Shown: positions 24,475-37,403 of the stretch, one piece after another | Numbering within the stretch: the first letter of the stretch is position 1 | How the letters are laid out: the number at the start of each line of letters is the position of its first letter | From: Calliopum simillimum | Lineage: Eukaryota; Arthropoda; Insecta; Diptera; Lauxaniidae | DNA: 64,000 nucleotides | Assembly (NCBI GenBank): GCA_951812925.1 | Contig: OX638368.1 | Location: 9,379,994-9,443,993 of the forward strand | Direction of reading: 5' to 3' | Made by a program: the position numbers and the translations under genes | The notes under the pieces: model-generated | Database searches by the model: none | What the model was told of the DNA's origin: nothing | Seen by the model: only the letters and a program-made list of their open reading frames with translations

Positions 24475-24950
24475 CAAACGGACTAGTTCGAGTGTACACG
24501 TAGTTCACTAATTAGTCCTCTACCAACCAGTACTAGTCTGACTTCAATCCCTTTTGCATACAAGCAACAGTTCTTTTTTGTTTGTTGATGTCCTACGAAA
24601 TTTCAATTGTCCCCTTCCGCATTATGTTTACACCAGTTCGCGGCTAGTTGTGGTGTGAAGTAGTCTTTTTACAACTAGTCTTCAACCAGTTGTTTTTTGT
24701 GTAATCAAGCTACAGTAATTTTTTTTTTTTTTTTTTTTGTTTGATTTGAGCAACTCAAGTGACACAAAACACTAATTATTTCAAAAGCAAAAATGAAAAT
24801 TATGCATATTTTGTTTTCGGTACGTTTCAAATTTATTTTCCCCTACAAATTTCATACTGATATCAAACTGGCCTCCACTGCATCCCTTTTCCACTAGTTT
24901 CGGGCTAGTACTAACCGTGAACTAGTATTTTTTGTAGACTGTCTCATATT
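24475..24950. repeat. ACTAGT-rich segment, possible TIR element
   Basis: CTAGT words recur at about 24484, 24533, 24643, 24675, 24895, 24908 and 24928. Clusters at both ends (GGACTAGTTCGAG; GTGAACTAGTATTTT) partly mirror each other. The layout recalls E1-E7, but I could not fix termini. Confidence 0.35.
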
Positions 24951-25369
24951 TTTACTTCAGAATTTAACTCTATATAACGTTTTTCTGACTAATGTCGTTC
25001 TTGGTCCAGCGTTTGTTTCCACAAACAATTGTTTCACTTCAAGATAATGATGGTGGCTTGCGCTCCTGTTGTCGGCATCCGATTAGTTATTCCACACTAA
25101 AGATGGTCCTGAGTAGGGCCTTTCTGTGAGTATGCGAAGCTTGTACGAACTTTGGAAATTTTTTTACAAAAGAAAATGTTACCTCGGAGCATGAAAGTTC
25201 AAAAGTTTTTGTCAAAAAAATAATAAAGCATTATTGAAAAATTATAAAAACTGAAGTTCGTCTTGTGGCCGCATTTCGATCACTTCAATTTGGCTTCAAA
25301 AGGACTACCACAACTGTAAACTTAAGCCATCCAACTCTCATTAATAAACATGTTTGCCTATTTTCTTTT

Positions 25370-26640
25370 AGAGGCGTGACATTGCCCACTTAAAAAAAGA
25401 AAAAAGTAAAAGAAATTTTATTGTTTCTTAGTGTTGATCCTATCTCCATATCAAATTTCATAAAAATCGATGCAGCGGCTTAGCCTAGAGAGCATTTTTT
25501 CCGCTGCTACACCTTTTCTTGTACAGAGGGCGGGACGTCTAAAACTCATCCATATACGCCAAATAGTTTCAGAGATATGATATTTTTTGAAGGGCATGGC
25601 AGCGCCTATTTTTCCCTTCAATATTATTTGTTCCGATACACTTAGCACATATACCAAATCTCATCCATGCCCGTTAAATATTTTCAGAGAAAAAAAAACG
25701 AAATACAAAACTTTTTAAAAATTCTTGGTTCCGACATCGAAGAGTGTACCCTAGGGTGAAAAAAAATCATCCACTGAAATGTCGTAAAAAGTCATAAAAC
25801 GCGTAGAAACACGAAAAAAACTAAAAAAAAATGTTTTAAGTTTTTGGTTCCGAGGGGTACCTTCGGTGAAAAATTTTTTTTCCACTAAAATATCGGAAAA
25901 TGTCATAAAACACGTAGAAAATACGAAATAAACGAAAATAAAAAAGGTTTGGTTCCGACATCTAAGAAGAAGCCTTTGCTGAAAAAAAAACAGAAAAAAT
26001 AATGATGCAGGATCACGCGCCGTACCCGAAAACCTACACATATATCTGCATTTTTGCTAAAAGGTCCACTGTGAGCCACAAAAAATAAATCATCATATCT
26101 ATGAAACTATTTAACGTACATAGATGAAATTTTTTACATATGCACAATAAAAAACACCAAGACAAATAATGTGTACTGGAAAAAATAGGGGTATCACGCC
26201 CCCACAAAAACCACTTGATCATATCTCCGAAAACATTTATCGCACATGGGCGACGCCAATCCCCTAAAAAAGAAATTCATAATTTATGAGATTTGGTACA
26301 CATGTAAAACAGATAGGGACAAATGACAACCTTTGGACCTTTTTTTCCGTATACCTTAGAACCAGGACTTCACCTGCTATTAAAGTTGGCACTAATAATA
26401 GTGCTACCTAAGAGCTATAATGAAAAGTAAAAACTAAAATAAAACTAGTAAGGGTGTAACATATGGCATGGCCAAACATTAAATACCCTAAACTGCAGTA
26501 TCTCGAAAATTTTTCTTATATGGGAGGTGCAACGCCCTCTTGTCCGATTTCACTCAGTATCTGCTAAAAGCTTGCATTTATAACTCTTTGTGTGTGAGTA
26601 AAATATAGTTCGATTACACAGTGCAACACAAAAAATGCCC
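25370..26640 (-). repeat. Composite dispersed repeat (GGGCGTGAC.. family)
   Basis: The part at 26040-26440 is repeated in inverse orientation at 56560-56650 plus 58380-58690 (shared: GATTTGGTACACATGTAAAA, GTTGGCACTAATAATAGTGC). Positions 26443-26560 are the inverse of the 3' end of the mini-me-like element at 14300-14628. No protein is recognisable. Confidence 0.6.
25727..25990 (+). repeat. Tandem repeat, ~105-119-bp unit
   Basis: Units begin GGTTCCGA at 25727, 25846 and 25951 and share GTCATAAAACRCGTAGAAA and the CACTGAAATGTCG/CACTAAAATATCG block. There are about 2.4 copies. Confidence 0.6.
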
Positions 26641-28687
26641 TTGGGGTTTCATAAAGTTTTTCTGATAGGTTATGTAAAATAAAAATACACGTATTTCACC
26701 GAATATGTGTATCAGTGATTTTTTCCATTTTATGGCTCCTCAAATCTTAAAATTCGCGTTTTATATGAAATTTTGAGATTTTATGAAAGAACCATCTTAT
26801 TATGAAATGTTGCTCGTGTTCTAACCTTTAATTTAAGATATAGCGCTTGAGATTCCGCATGGTAGTTTTTGTTTTGTAAGCAAAGTTGTGTAGGGTATAA
26901 AAATGAGAATTTTGAAAATGGAAATTTTATCAATTCGTGTTTTTGGACTTAACAGCATTGGCTTCTGAACGACTCATATATTATATAGATGATGATATAT
27001 ATTATATTTTTCAAATGTTAATCTTTCATGATTCGACCCCATATTAAAGTCTAAAAAATATAAAAATGAAATAAAATGAAACTGAAAATAATGAAATTTA
27101 TGGTTTTAAAAAACATAAGTTAAAATATCTAAACATGCGAAAGAGAAACCATAATAAAATTAGTAACCATACAATTAAAGTACGCGTACTAAACACCAAT
27201 AAACTGAACTTGATGGTGATATTGTAGCACGTAAAGATGCGTTCAAAAACATTAAACTTTCATTTCTTCTAACGAGAGTCCAAAAAATCAGCAAAAAAAT
27301 AACATTACCAAGTAATATGGGCTACACCATATCGTTAAGATATCTGACAAAGCAAAACATTTACGAATGAATGAATAGAAATACAGAAATCGCAATCAAA
27401 GAAAAACGAATGTGTTCATAACACCATACCATATGTAGCGCTGGTGGTGCTAGCAATTGTAATGGAAATGCTAGATAGAGTCTAACCAGATCTTTGCTTT
27501 GTCTGTCTACCTATTGAAATGGTTGTGTTCAAGTTGGATGAAACCTGATCTTATGCTGAAACAAAAAAAAAAAAAAAAAAAAAACAATACATATCTACAA
27601 TAATAAAAAGTAATGTTAAGATTAAAAGAAAGTTTTTCTAATTTGTTATTGTAAGATCAATAGTAAATGAATTGTTGTAGAATTGCTATATGGTATGGTG
27701 TGGTGGGGAGGACATAGATCTTTCTATAGATCAATTGCTATAGATTGTCATTTGCACCATATATGGCACACCATATAGTGGAAGTGTAGTACCATACGTA
27801 AAAAATGTAGTTTACTATGCGAAAGTCATGCAAGTGTTTAATGAAAGTGGCCACATAAACAAGGAAACTTAACAAGGTGCTAAACAGGAATTTGCTGACA
27901 TTTGTAAAGAATTTCACCTTTTGACAATTGCAATATAAAATCAGTATTGGAAAGTACATTTCTGGTGCGCAAAAATTCTATTTTTTAATTGAATGTAAAA
28001 TAAAAAATGAATTAAGTTCCATATCCCCCAAAGGAGATCAAAGCGGGTGTTATCGGTTTCCATTTTTTTAATTTACAAATATGCTGGGAAATTTTCTGCA
28101 TAATCAGTTTTTAAGTTCGCGTTATTTGAAGGCCTTCTATGTGGGTTCGTAAAACATGAACGGAAGCTACTATGATTTTGATTTTGTCGTAATTGGCCAA
28201 CTTAATACAAATATGTCGAGATATATTCGTATTCCTTTGTTCAGAGGGGGCATTTGCAATAGCGAATTTTTTGAGAATAGAAATTCCTTTTCTAGCAGGA
28301 ATCGTTTTCTTTTAATTTTTTCTTAAATTTTAACCAGGTGACTTTGATAGCTAAGGTTAAAAAAATATGAACAAAATATAAACTTCAATAAAAATAACCG
28401 AAACAGAGTAAAATAACAAAATTGCTGATGGTCTACGAGTTCAGCCAAATAAATCTTCAAACCTTCACACTTTCTGAGCAGTTGACGGCGTAGCGTTATA
28501 AAAAAAATAAAAAAGTGACAATGTGAAAAGTAGCAATGCTATTCTCGTTGATAAATTTGAGTCAAGTCTAATATACTGACACCTCATATCTCTTTCTTAA
28601 AACTAGTCTATTTTATGAAGATTTTAATTTCAACAAAGAATGGGTCTTATCGTAAATCTGAAGGGAGTTTCCATTTTCGAGAATATA
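26641..28687. other. Non-coding stretch
   Basis: No gene is supported. Positions 28250-28320 (GAGAATAGAAATTCCTTTTC) match the sequence flanking the mariner at 63016, so a small dispersed repeat is present. Confidence 0.5.
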
Positions 28688-28697
28688 CTACCATACT

Positions 28698-28765
28698 AAT
28701 CAGCGTCACCTCCTGAGTCGATATAGCCATGTCCGTCTGTCTGGCTAGATGACTGGGTTTCTGTC
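28698..28765 (+). repeat. Solo mini-me-like core
   Basis: ATCAGCGTCACCTCCTGAGT and CGATATAGCCATGTCCGTCT are identical to the core at 13960-14005 and are followed by a short GTCT tract. The rest of the element is missing or diverged. Confidence 0.6.
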
Positions 28766-29343
28766 TGTCTGTGGAAAAGTTTTTTCAAATAACCTAAAAA
28801 AAATGATAAACATGCAGTAGCAGTTTCATCTGAATAAAATTTGTGAAATAAAGTTAATTTAATTAAAAACAGACTTTTAAATCATTTTACTCCCTCCTAG
28901 AGAGTAAGAGAATATTTATTTACAATAAGGCCCAAAAAGTAATTAAAAAGTGACGCTTGAATCTATTTCGGGGATCCGGATATAGCCTTAAGAAAAACAG
29001 GTATAAGTTGGAAACTCATGTATGAATTTCAATAGGTTTAGTGTGATATGAAAGATATTTTAATTGGCTATAAAATTTTGAATTGTATGATAGGAAGTCC
29101 AAGAAAAAATTCGCGTAAATTTTTTTCATGGTAAGGTTCAATTTTTCAGTGAAAGTCTCTTCCGATCTACCACGTTTTCTACTACTTTTTTAATTTCTCT
29201 GATCGGTTTGACGACAAAATTCGTTGAGTACATTCCCATCCGCGTAGCTTGACAAACTACAAGCAACCAAAATTTTTTAAAAAATTGGTATCTTTAAGAA
29301 AATATTTTTTTTTTCTGTTTTTATAGACCCACATATGTTCCAA
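28766..29343. other. Non-coding stretch
   Basis: Nothing supportable is seen. Confidence 0.5.
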
Positions 29344-30236
29344 TGATTTAGAATAAGTTAGGGTAATGTGGACTATGTGGGTAATGTGGTTCACCCTTTT
29401 ATTTCCCATATATAACAATTCTGGTTGTTTGTGCATATTAAAGCTCGAAAAACATATTTTTTACGCTCTTCGGCTTTTCTATTATGCTCCTTTCACGTGT
29501 GCAATTTCTTAATATAAGCTGTGAGGTCAAATTGACTTTCTTTAGTACAAACTGAATAGCTATATAATTTCCTCAGAACTCTGTTTTCTAAAATTCAAAT
29601 AACTCTAATGCATTTGTGGAGCTATTATTCAACGAAAAAATGCATAAGTACGTCTGATTTTACATTGCTTTTATACTATATTTAATGATTATTTCAAAAA
29701 AGTGATGTTTTCGGGTAATGTGACCTACCCCATATTATTTAACGCTGATTACTATTACACCTTAAAAAAATAATTACTTGTGTGGGATACCCGGGTTTGA
29801 GTAATACGGCGCACTATTTTACGTATGATTCGGTATTCCTTATGACTTATTCATTTGTTAGTATGAATTTGGTTTATCTTACTAAAAAATATTCTTTAAT
29901 AAGCCTTCACGGCTATTGTATAGCAATTATAATCTAAAATAATACAACTCAACTTTTAGTCAACAAAAGTTGCGAATAACGGTGCTACTTTAAGAAATGA
30001 ACAGGGTGATCCACATTACCCAACACTTTTCTTTTTCAGCTATTTTTAGGTACTGTCAATTTATCTGGCCTCACGCTTGAAGAAGTTAATATTTTAGTTC
30101 ATAAATTATATAATAGTAAAAACAATAGAATAACTAATACTTATTAATTAACCAAACTAACCTACTACCATTACTTTGGTAGAAATTGGCGAAAAAGTAA
30201 AAAGGTAACCACATTACCCGAACTTACTCTAAATCA
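29344..30236. mobile_element. TIR element E3 (GGGTAATGTGG family)
   Basis: The 28-bp ends are inverted repeats with 26 matches: left TGATTTAGAATAAGTTAGGG plus TAATGTGG, with the right end mirrored. GGGTAATGTGG/CCACATTACCC words recur at about 29361, 29389, 29715, 30003 and 30209. There is no transposase. The size (893 bp) and the recurrence of a terminal motif inside match E1 and E2. Confidence 0.75.
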
Positions 30237-30775
30237 GTGTTCTTTAACCAGTGGTCCTTAGAACGGCGCAGGTCCGTGAAAGATTCAAAAATTTTCAAAT
30301 AAATCGCGACCTTAGAACAACAAGGTTCTAACTACATACAAAATGTGTAGCAGATAGAACCTTGTTGTTCTAAGGAAAGTGCCGAAATGGAAGGAAAAAA
30401 GTAAAACAGCAAAATATATAAAATTTTTTTAATAAAAATACAAATAAAGATAACAATCCAGAGAAGGATATTGCAAGCACCGAAAATGAGCCATGTTATA
30501 GTCCTGTAGGCTTACATGAAAAAGAAAAGGATCGAAAGAAAAAGAAATTGTTGATTTCGCAGAAAGTCCAGAAGAAAAAAAAAAAAAAAAAACGGAACTT
30601 TGTCAGACAATTTGGTAAAGATTATTTAAAGTTTGGTTTCGTTGTAACTCCTGGCAGTGAAGAATCGCCCAGATCTATTTGTGTAGTGTGCCATGAAATC
30701 CTTCCAAAGCATGCGATGAAACCGTCGAAATTGACTCGTCATTTGCACGGAAAACAAAGAAAAGATAAATTTTAA
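30235..30775 (+). pseudogene. hAT transposon 5' end with BED-finger fragment
   Basis: CAGTGTTCTTTAACCAGTGG at the left is a typical hAT terminus. Downstream, 30548-30775 encodes FGKDYLKFGFVV, CVVCHEILPKHAMKPSKL and TRHLHGKQ. This matches the BED zinc finger of hAT-derived (ZBED5-like) proteins: C-x2-C, KPSKL, RHL. The last zinc-binding His expected in H-x4-H is Gln here, no ATG is obvious, and the catalytic domain does not follow. A 20-bp perfect inverted repeat (AGAACAACAAGGTTCTA) lies at about 30315-30375. This is a truncated, dead copy. Confidence 0.6.
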
Positions 30776-33029
30776 ATTTTTCAAGTAATTGGGCAAATTT
30801 TTTCGCATTTGTATTTTACAACTTTTTCTTTCTTTTTGAATTTTCTTTGTTCGTTTTTCGACGGAATTTTCATATCATGACAAATTCAATAAGAAAACAA
30901 ATGACAGCAGACCAATGTGTATTTTTTTGTTCTCCCACAAGCTCCACCACCAATCATATCTCTTCCACTGCTATTACGCTTACTTAAACAGCGGTAACTT
31001 TTGCAGCTGGACATTTAAATGCGATTTACATGCCCAGCTGGGTTCGCGCAAGTCGCGGCGTTGTAACTACTCCACTGCACTACACACACATTTTGGCCTT
31101 GTCAACCTTTTGAGTTCATTAGGCCACATTTTTACTTAGTGCGCGCATACAAAATACTAAAAGTGTTTTCCGTCATTTTTAATTTTTTTTTTTTTGTAAA
31201 TGTCTTCTAACGCATTTAATGGCATTAAAGATTTTTAACCTTTTATTGTCATAAAATAGCACGCTGTGCCACAGCTTAAAAAGCTCTTTTTTTATGTGCA
31301 TTTAGTTTAAGCCAACATGTTCAGTTAACAGCAACAGTTAATGGGTGTTTAATAGTGAGCTACCAACCAACAAACAAGAACATTGCAGCAAAATGCAAGT
31401 GTATGCGCCTAAAGGTATGCTATGATATTGTTGCATTTTATTTTGTTATTTTTAGCTGCTTAGCGTATTCCGCTGTTGTTGTATGTTGGTATTTTGGCAT
31501 GCTAATTGACGACAATGTGTATGTTTCCTTATCTAAACACAACTGTGTGCAAAACAGTGACATGTTTCACTTCACAGTGGGCTATTTTTAGTTAATTTCT
31601 TCCTCATATTTACAATATATAATTTGTGCGTAATTTTAAAACGTGACTTTTTTACCAATGTATATATAAACTTGGTAATGCTTTGTTTGTGTTAACGCCA
31701 AAAACATTCGTTCCAGGAAATTATAATTTTGTATGCGAAGCTTTAACATTTAATTTATACAATTCATTTAATATTTCTGCTGATTAAAACTTTTCCCACA
31801 CAATTCGTTATATCATAAAAAACGTGTATTGTATATATTTATGTACATATTGCACTGGACAACAAGAATGTAATACAAAGATAATTTCTTCGATGTTTTT
31901 AGGCTGTAACTGTTTATCCTTTTCTATCTTCTCTCAAACAATTCTCTCTCTTAAATTTGCATACCACTGGTCTAAAACCTCCTCCTTACAGATTTCACTC
32001 AAGAGATTAACGGCAAACTCACGAGCTATGGGCAGTCTGGACATCTAGTAACTTACATTGTTTGTGATCTTAATATTTTAAAAAAGTAATGGCCAATGAA
32101 ATTTTTTATAAACTTACCAGTGTTGCCAGCCCAGTGGGCATTAATATTAAAATCAAATTTCAAACCTGTAAAGTTATTCCTCAAAACGTGCGTGCCAGCT
32201 TTGAGTGAATCCAGGTTCAATAACGGTGGTGGGCAAAACGTTGCCCTAGGGCAGCTTCGTAAAAAAGAGCGAACTGCTAGCGTAACTTTCGTATAGGTGC
32301 ACGAAGCGAGAGAACCAAAAATTCACTTCAGTTTGCTTTCAACAGTCATCGAAGCAGGATCGCTGTCGGATGGTTGAAGCAAATGTACATACACTGTATA
32401 AATGATTTATGATAATAACTTCATTTGTAGTATTAAAATAATTTATTTTCGCTTGATAGCATTTACCACTTCCTTCTTCTTCTATATCATTTAAACATGT
32501 TATTTTTATATTAATAATGATTTCGTTTGCTAATTATTATTGTCAAAAATGTACACCAAATTTTCTCTCAGTGCTGAAGCACAACTACACATGCATGGAG
32601 CATAATTGCTTGCATGTAGTGGTGCCCAGCACCGATCAATAAGGTCATTAAAAATTATTTTCAGCGGCCTTAGTTTTTTGAGTGTATCCAGGTTTAATAA
32701 GGTCATTAAAAATTCGTGAATGATATTTTTGTCTGAATCGATTCTAGTTCTCAGATATCCTTGCTAAAAGTTGCAAAAAATGCTGTTTTGTGACACTAGA
32801 GTCCATTCGGTTAATTTAAGGTAATTTTCATATTCAGTAGGTTATGATTATTCGATATCCAAAACTTTACACCTCAAAATCATTTTTCAAAAAAAAAAAA
32901 AAAGATTTCTGAGGCCTGTTTATTAAAAGTAGAATCGCCCAGAGGTCAAAATTTGTCCGGAAATAAATTCAAAAATTTTAATACTTAGGACTTTTAAACT
33001 TTTTTTTTTTTTTGCTATAGAAAAATTCA
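30776..33029. other. Non-coding stretch
   Basis: No gene is supported. AATAAGGTCATTAAAAATT occurs twice (about 32638 and 32696). Open frames of up to 78 codons carry no motif. Confidence 0.5.
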
Positions 33030-33340
33030 TTTATCATCCCTGGCTTGATATAAAGTGAAACGTTAACAAAACAAAAAACATGAAGAAACTGCTTTGCCTT
33101 TTTTTCTCTCTTTGTGCTTCATTCTATTTCCAGCGCAGTGTAACCGCGTATTTATTTTGCTGTTTTTAATATTGAAAAATTTGTATTTAATTTTGCATGG
33201 CCTAAAGACAACATACTAAAATAATTTTAACTTTGTGCAAATCTACACACAAATACTTTTCTAATAGTATATAGCTCAAAATCGTACTCTATTTCTAACA
33301 TAGGTAAAAAGGGCGACAAATTTTTGTCCTGCCTATTAAT
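33030..33340 (+). repeat. Dispersed repeat family A, copy 2
   Basis: This matches 978-1465 from CATTTATCATCCCTGG through AATTTTAACTTTGTGCA to GACAAATTTTTGTC, without the internal extra sequence of copy 1. Confidence 0.6.
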
Positions 33341-34251
33341 ATATACATGTCATGCATTTGACTGATGCTCATACGATTCTCTAAGAGAAATAGATGCTAC
33401 TACTGCTTGCAATAGCTTTTACTTTTAAGACTCACAATTAATTGTAAATATTTACTTGTAAGCTCAAATATTTAAAATCGTCAACACGACTATTAAAAAT
33501 TTTGTTGCCGTAAAATGTGATTGTATTGCATTACATCAATGTTTTACTGCTCATTATACTTATGTAAGTACATATTGAAGCTCATATTTTCTGATTGAAT
33601 TTGTTTTAACAATTGCCTGCATTCCTGAACCTCGTCTCATATAAATTTCACGTGTCAACATTTGGATTTTTCATTAATTTTTCTGTTTTTACTGCTAATT
33701 TGCAAAAATCACAGTTGTTCAGTTTTGTGAATGAGTCAGATGTATTTGCAACTATTTTATTTATTTATTGGCAGCTGCTTATTTATTGCTTTGCGGTTTT
33801 TTTTTTTCTTCTTTTATAAATAAATATTTTTTTCAACTTATTATTTTATAGCACTTTTCTGCTATATTTGAAAGAAACAGAAAATTCTGCCAAAAAATGC
33901 AAAAAAAAAGAGAATAACACCGGAAGTCACTCTTAAGAGTCTAATGTAAATATTTCTGAAAACTTAGTGGCCTTGAAAAGCTTCAAAGAACATTGATAAT
34001 TTTATCAAATGTTTATGATATTTGAGTCCAAAGTTGCATCGTAAATTTTATACACAACATACATATGAAATTTTACAATTCTGTGAAGCAAAACTTGTCT
34101 TAATGAATATATACCTATCAATGTATGATCTGTTATAAGTAAGAAGTAATTAACACTAAATTTCAAACATTTTGACTTTATAATTCTAGTTAAAATAGTT
34201 TGGGCAGACATTTGCTTAATATACAAATTTAATACCTCTCCATCATTCAGG

Positions 34252-34347
34252 TCAGTGGTGTAGAGGTCTAACAAGTTTGCAATTGTACGTAAAAATAATA
34301 TTTTCTTTCTATCACGCGGACGGACCCCGGTTCGAATCCTAGTGCGG
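34252..34347 (+). repeat. tRNA-like / SINE-like sequence
   Basis: GTGGTGTAGAGGTCTAA resembles an A box, and CCGGTTCGAATCCTAG contains a perfect B-box consensus (GGTTCGAATCC). A T-rich run follows. The spacing (about 60 bp) allows pol III initiation, but no proper cloverleaf or acceptor stem forms by eye. Confidence 0.4.
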
Positions 34348-35101
34348 TCAGTTGGTTTTTTTTTGTTTGAACTTAATTTTTTTTTTATCCTTAGGTACAG
34401 TCAGGTAAATATTATTTAAATTTTTTTCCAAAAAAAATACTATTAGTAGAGTTTCCAGGGAGTTAAAAACACCGTATACGTAGGACTTCTACAAGACCGC
34501 ATGAAATTTCATTTTTAAAAGTGGAATGCTTAGCTTATAATATAAATAAAAAAGTTTACCTATTAAAAAGTTATGATCTTTTTTGTAGTGCGGTCATTTG
34601 GTAGATTTACCTGGAAAGTTTTTTAAACTGATTTTTTCTTTTAAATTGTGATAATACATGAACGGAGCGTCGAATCAATAAAACAAAACTACCAGCTTAT
34701 ATGGAATTGTTTGTTCTACAAACAACATTTTGTTTTTTTTTGTACGACTTAAAGTTTAGGAGATCTCTTTTGACAAACTTAAAATTTAGAAAAAAACTGT
34801 TTTTGCAAAATATTCCGAAACGATATGCCGCAGAAAATTTTTTTTTTGGATTTTGCAGAACATGCAATTCTCTATGAATGTCTTTAGGAACACTTTTTCC
34901 ATCCGACTTACCGTTCATGGGATATCGCGATTTGAAAAATGAAAAGTCATACGCAATGTGTCTCTTCGTTTTGCTTTTTTGGACAAAACACCGTAGTCGG
35001 TGTTGGAAACAACTACAATTACGAGAAATTTACTAGAATTTTTCTCGAGAAGTACCCGTTACAGAGATAAAAATAGTAATTTTCAATGTGTTTTACGATT
35101 A

Positions 35102-36578
35102 GTGGAGTGCCTGGGACTTTTAAGCTAGGGTTATTATTAGAGTGAATGAATTTATATAGTTGAGGTGGGATTTTGTTTTTTATACTATAAAAAGAAAAGT
35201 TTACCAAAAATTTCTTTATTTAAGCAATAACTATAAAAAGTTAATGCAACACTAAATTCAAAATAGATGTAACATTTTGCAAACTATTTTTTCTAAACTA
35301 ATTTAGAGTCGATGAACACGAAAACACCACTTATTTTTTATTCCTTTGGAACGTCCCCGAGTTATTCGAACATTTCTATTTTCGAGGTTATAGCTTCATA
35401 TACATCAATATATTTGTATAACGCTAAGTCCGATCGATTTTATTTTCCACGTTTACAAAGAGTGAATAAATGCGCTTCTAACGAGTAATCCAATGATTAT
35501 GCTCCAATCAAAATTAAATAAGTTATAGCAAGAAAAACTTCGCTTTTTAAAAAATTTTAAAAATTTTTCAAATCAATTTCAAATGAAACACTTAGTTTTT
35601 CGCATATATTTTTTCGCATATATTTTTTTAAATATATTTTTTTAGCATTTTTATTTAATAGGACATTAAACTGCAAACATTTTAAGCCTATTCTGAGCAA
35701 AATCGAATGCGATTTCTTGAAGATATTAAGGATTTGGTGCAATAATAATGATGAGAAGTTGTCCAGAGCATTTTCAAAATGTTCAGCCTAAGTCAACAGA
35801 TCCAATTTTTCAGCTTCCACATCGGCCATTCTACACTCATTTAACATTTTAAAGAACCTCTCATCATTTTTTGTAGAAGAACATTTCGGACCGGGTTGCA
35901 ATTGCATCAAGAATATAAATTTTTGAAAGAAAACGATATGCCTTCATTGCACTAAAACCTTAATATCTTCACGAGATTTCATTCGATTTTGCTCAAAGTT
36001 GGCTTAAAATGTTTGAAATTAAATGTGCCATTGAATAAAATGTTGAAACAATTTTTTTTAAATAAATATATGCGAAAAACTAAGTTTTTCGATTGACGTT
36101 GGTATGAAAAATTTAAAAAATTTTTTAAAAAATCTAAGTTTTTCGTGCTATAACTCAGTTAATTTTATTCGGAGCATAATCATTGGTATACCCGTTAGAA
36201 ACGCCATTAGTTCTCTGTAATCGTGGTAAAATAAAATCGATCGGATTTGGCGTTATACAAATATATTGATATATATGATGCTATAATCTCGAAAATAAAA
36301 ATGGCCGAATAACTCGGGAACGGTTAAAAGGAAAAAAAAAAAATTGCATCTTTCGTGTTCAGCGACCTCAAATTAGTTTAGAAAAAATGGTTTGCAAATT
36401 GTTACAATTATTTTTAATGTAGTGTTAAACTAACTTTTTATAGTTAATACACAAATCAAAAGCACAAAAAAATTTTGGGTAAATTTTTTTTATGGCATTT
36501 AAAACAAAATCCCATCCCAACCATATAAATTCATTCGGTCTTGTAGAAATCCTAGATTAAAAGCCCCAGGCACTCCAC
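35102..36578. mobile_element. Large foldback element F3, TA-flanked
   Basis: Arms of about 640 bp (35102-35740 and 35940-36578) are inverted, diverged copies. The outer ends are GTGGAGTGCCTGGG and CCCAGGCACTCCAC, both flanked by TA. The arms pair over their length, for example ATCGATTTTATTTTCCACG against the corresponding right-arm stretch near 36225. The spacer is about 200 bp. No protein is recognisable. Transcribed RNA would form a very long hairpin. Confidence 0.8.
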
Positions 36579-37403
36579 TATATACTGCAGGGTTATTCGA
36601 AACATCTGAATTGACTTAAACAGTAAGGTAAAATTAACTTTTTTGGGGAGTTGTCGCTATTCCGACATGTAATTCTGGAAAAATTTTCTAGAAATAAATT
36701 AGTACGAACAAGGTTTTTTCTCCGTGTGAGTTTCATAAAACTATCAAATTTCATCGTACAATGACCAACAATGGATACGTTTTTTCCAAAATCTTAAGCC
36801 GTCATCAACTATATACTATATATTGTTTTTTAAGCTGGTATCTCTAGAAATAACATATTTTCAAATATTTCTACTTACTCTAAACTTCTAAAACTATATT
36901 TTGAATAAATATTTTTGTCCGTAGATCATAATGAAATCATACAAAAATTTTTTTTAGACTATTCCAAGCCGTTCATTATCTTATGTTTTTATTGGACTTT
37001 TCCCACAAACTGAATAATAACATGTTAAAGTGTTCCACAAAAATATTCTATGGAAAATTTTCCGAGGGACTTCCAAAAGCAAGAAATGCTTGAAACTTAA
37101 GAATAATAGAATAATATATCACTGAAGTACTTAACTTTTGTTTTAAAGTGATTAATAAAAATCTCTAGAAATTTTGATACTTAAAAAACGTCCAGGGTCC
37201 CAGAATTCGGAATCATAACTTAATCAAATTTTATTGGTCGATCTCTTGGCTATCAATGTATACATATCAATAACGTACTTTCAAAATATTTAATATGAAA
37301 GTCATGAAAATATGATTATATACATATTTTGAACTATAAACGTAAGGTAAAAGTTTCATAACTTAACCATATTAATTATGTTTTTTTCTTTGTTTATTTT
37401 CAG
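36579..37403 (+). other. Intron sequence upstream of the first visible crb exon
   Basis: This AT-rich stretch ends in a strong polypyrimidine tract and CAG at 37401-37403. No signal-peptide exon is found in it. Confidence 0.7.
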
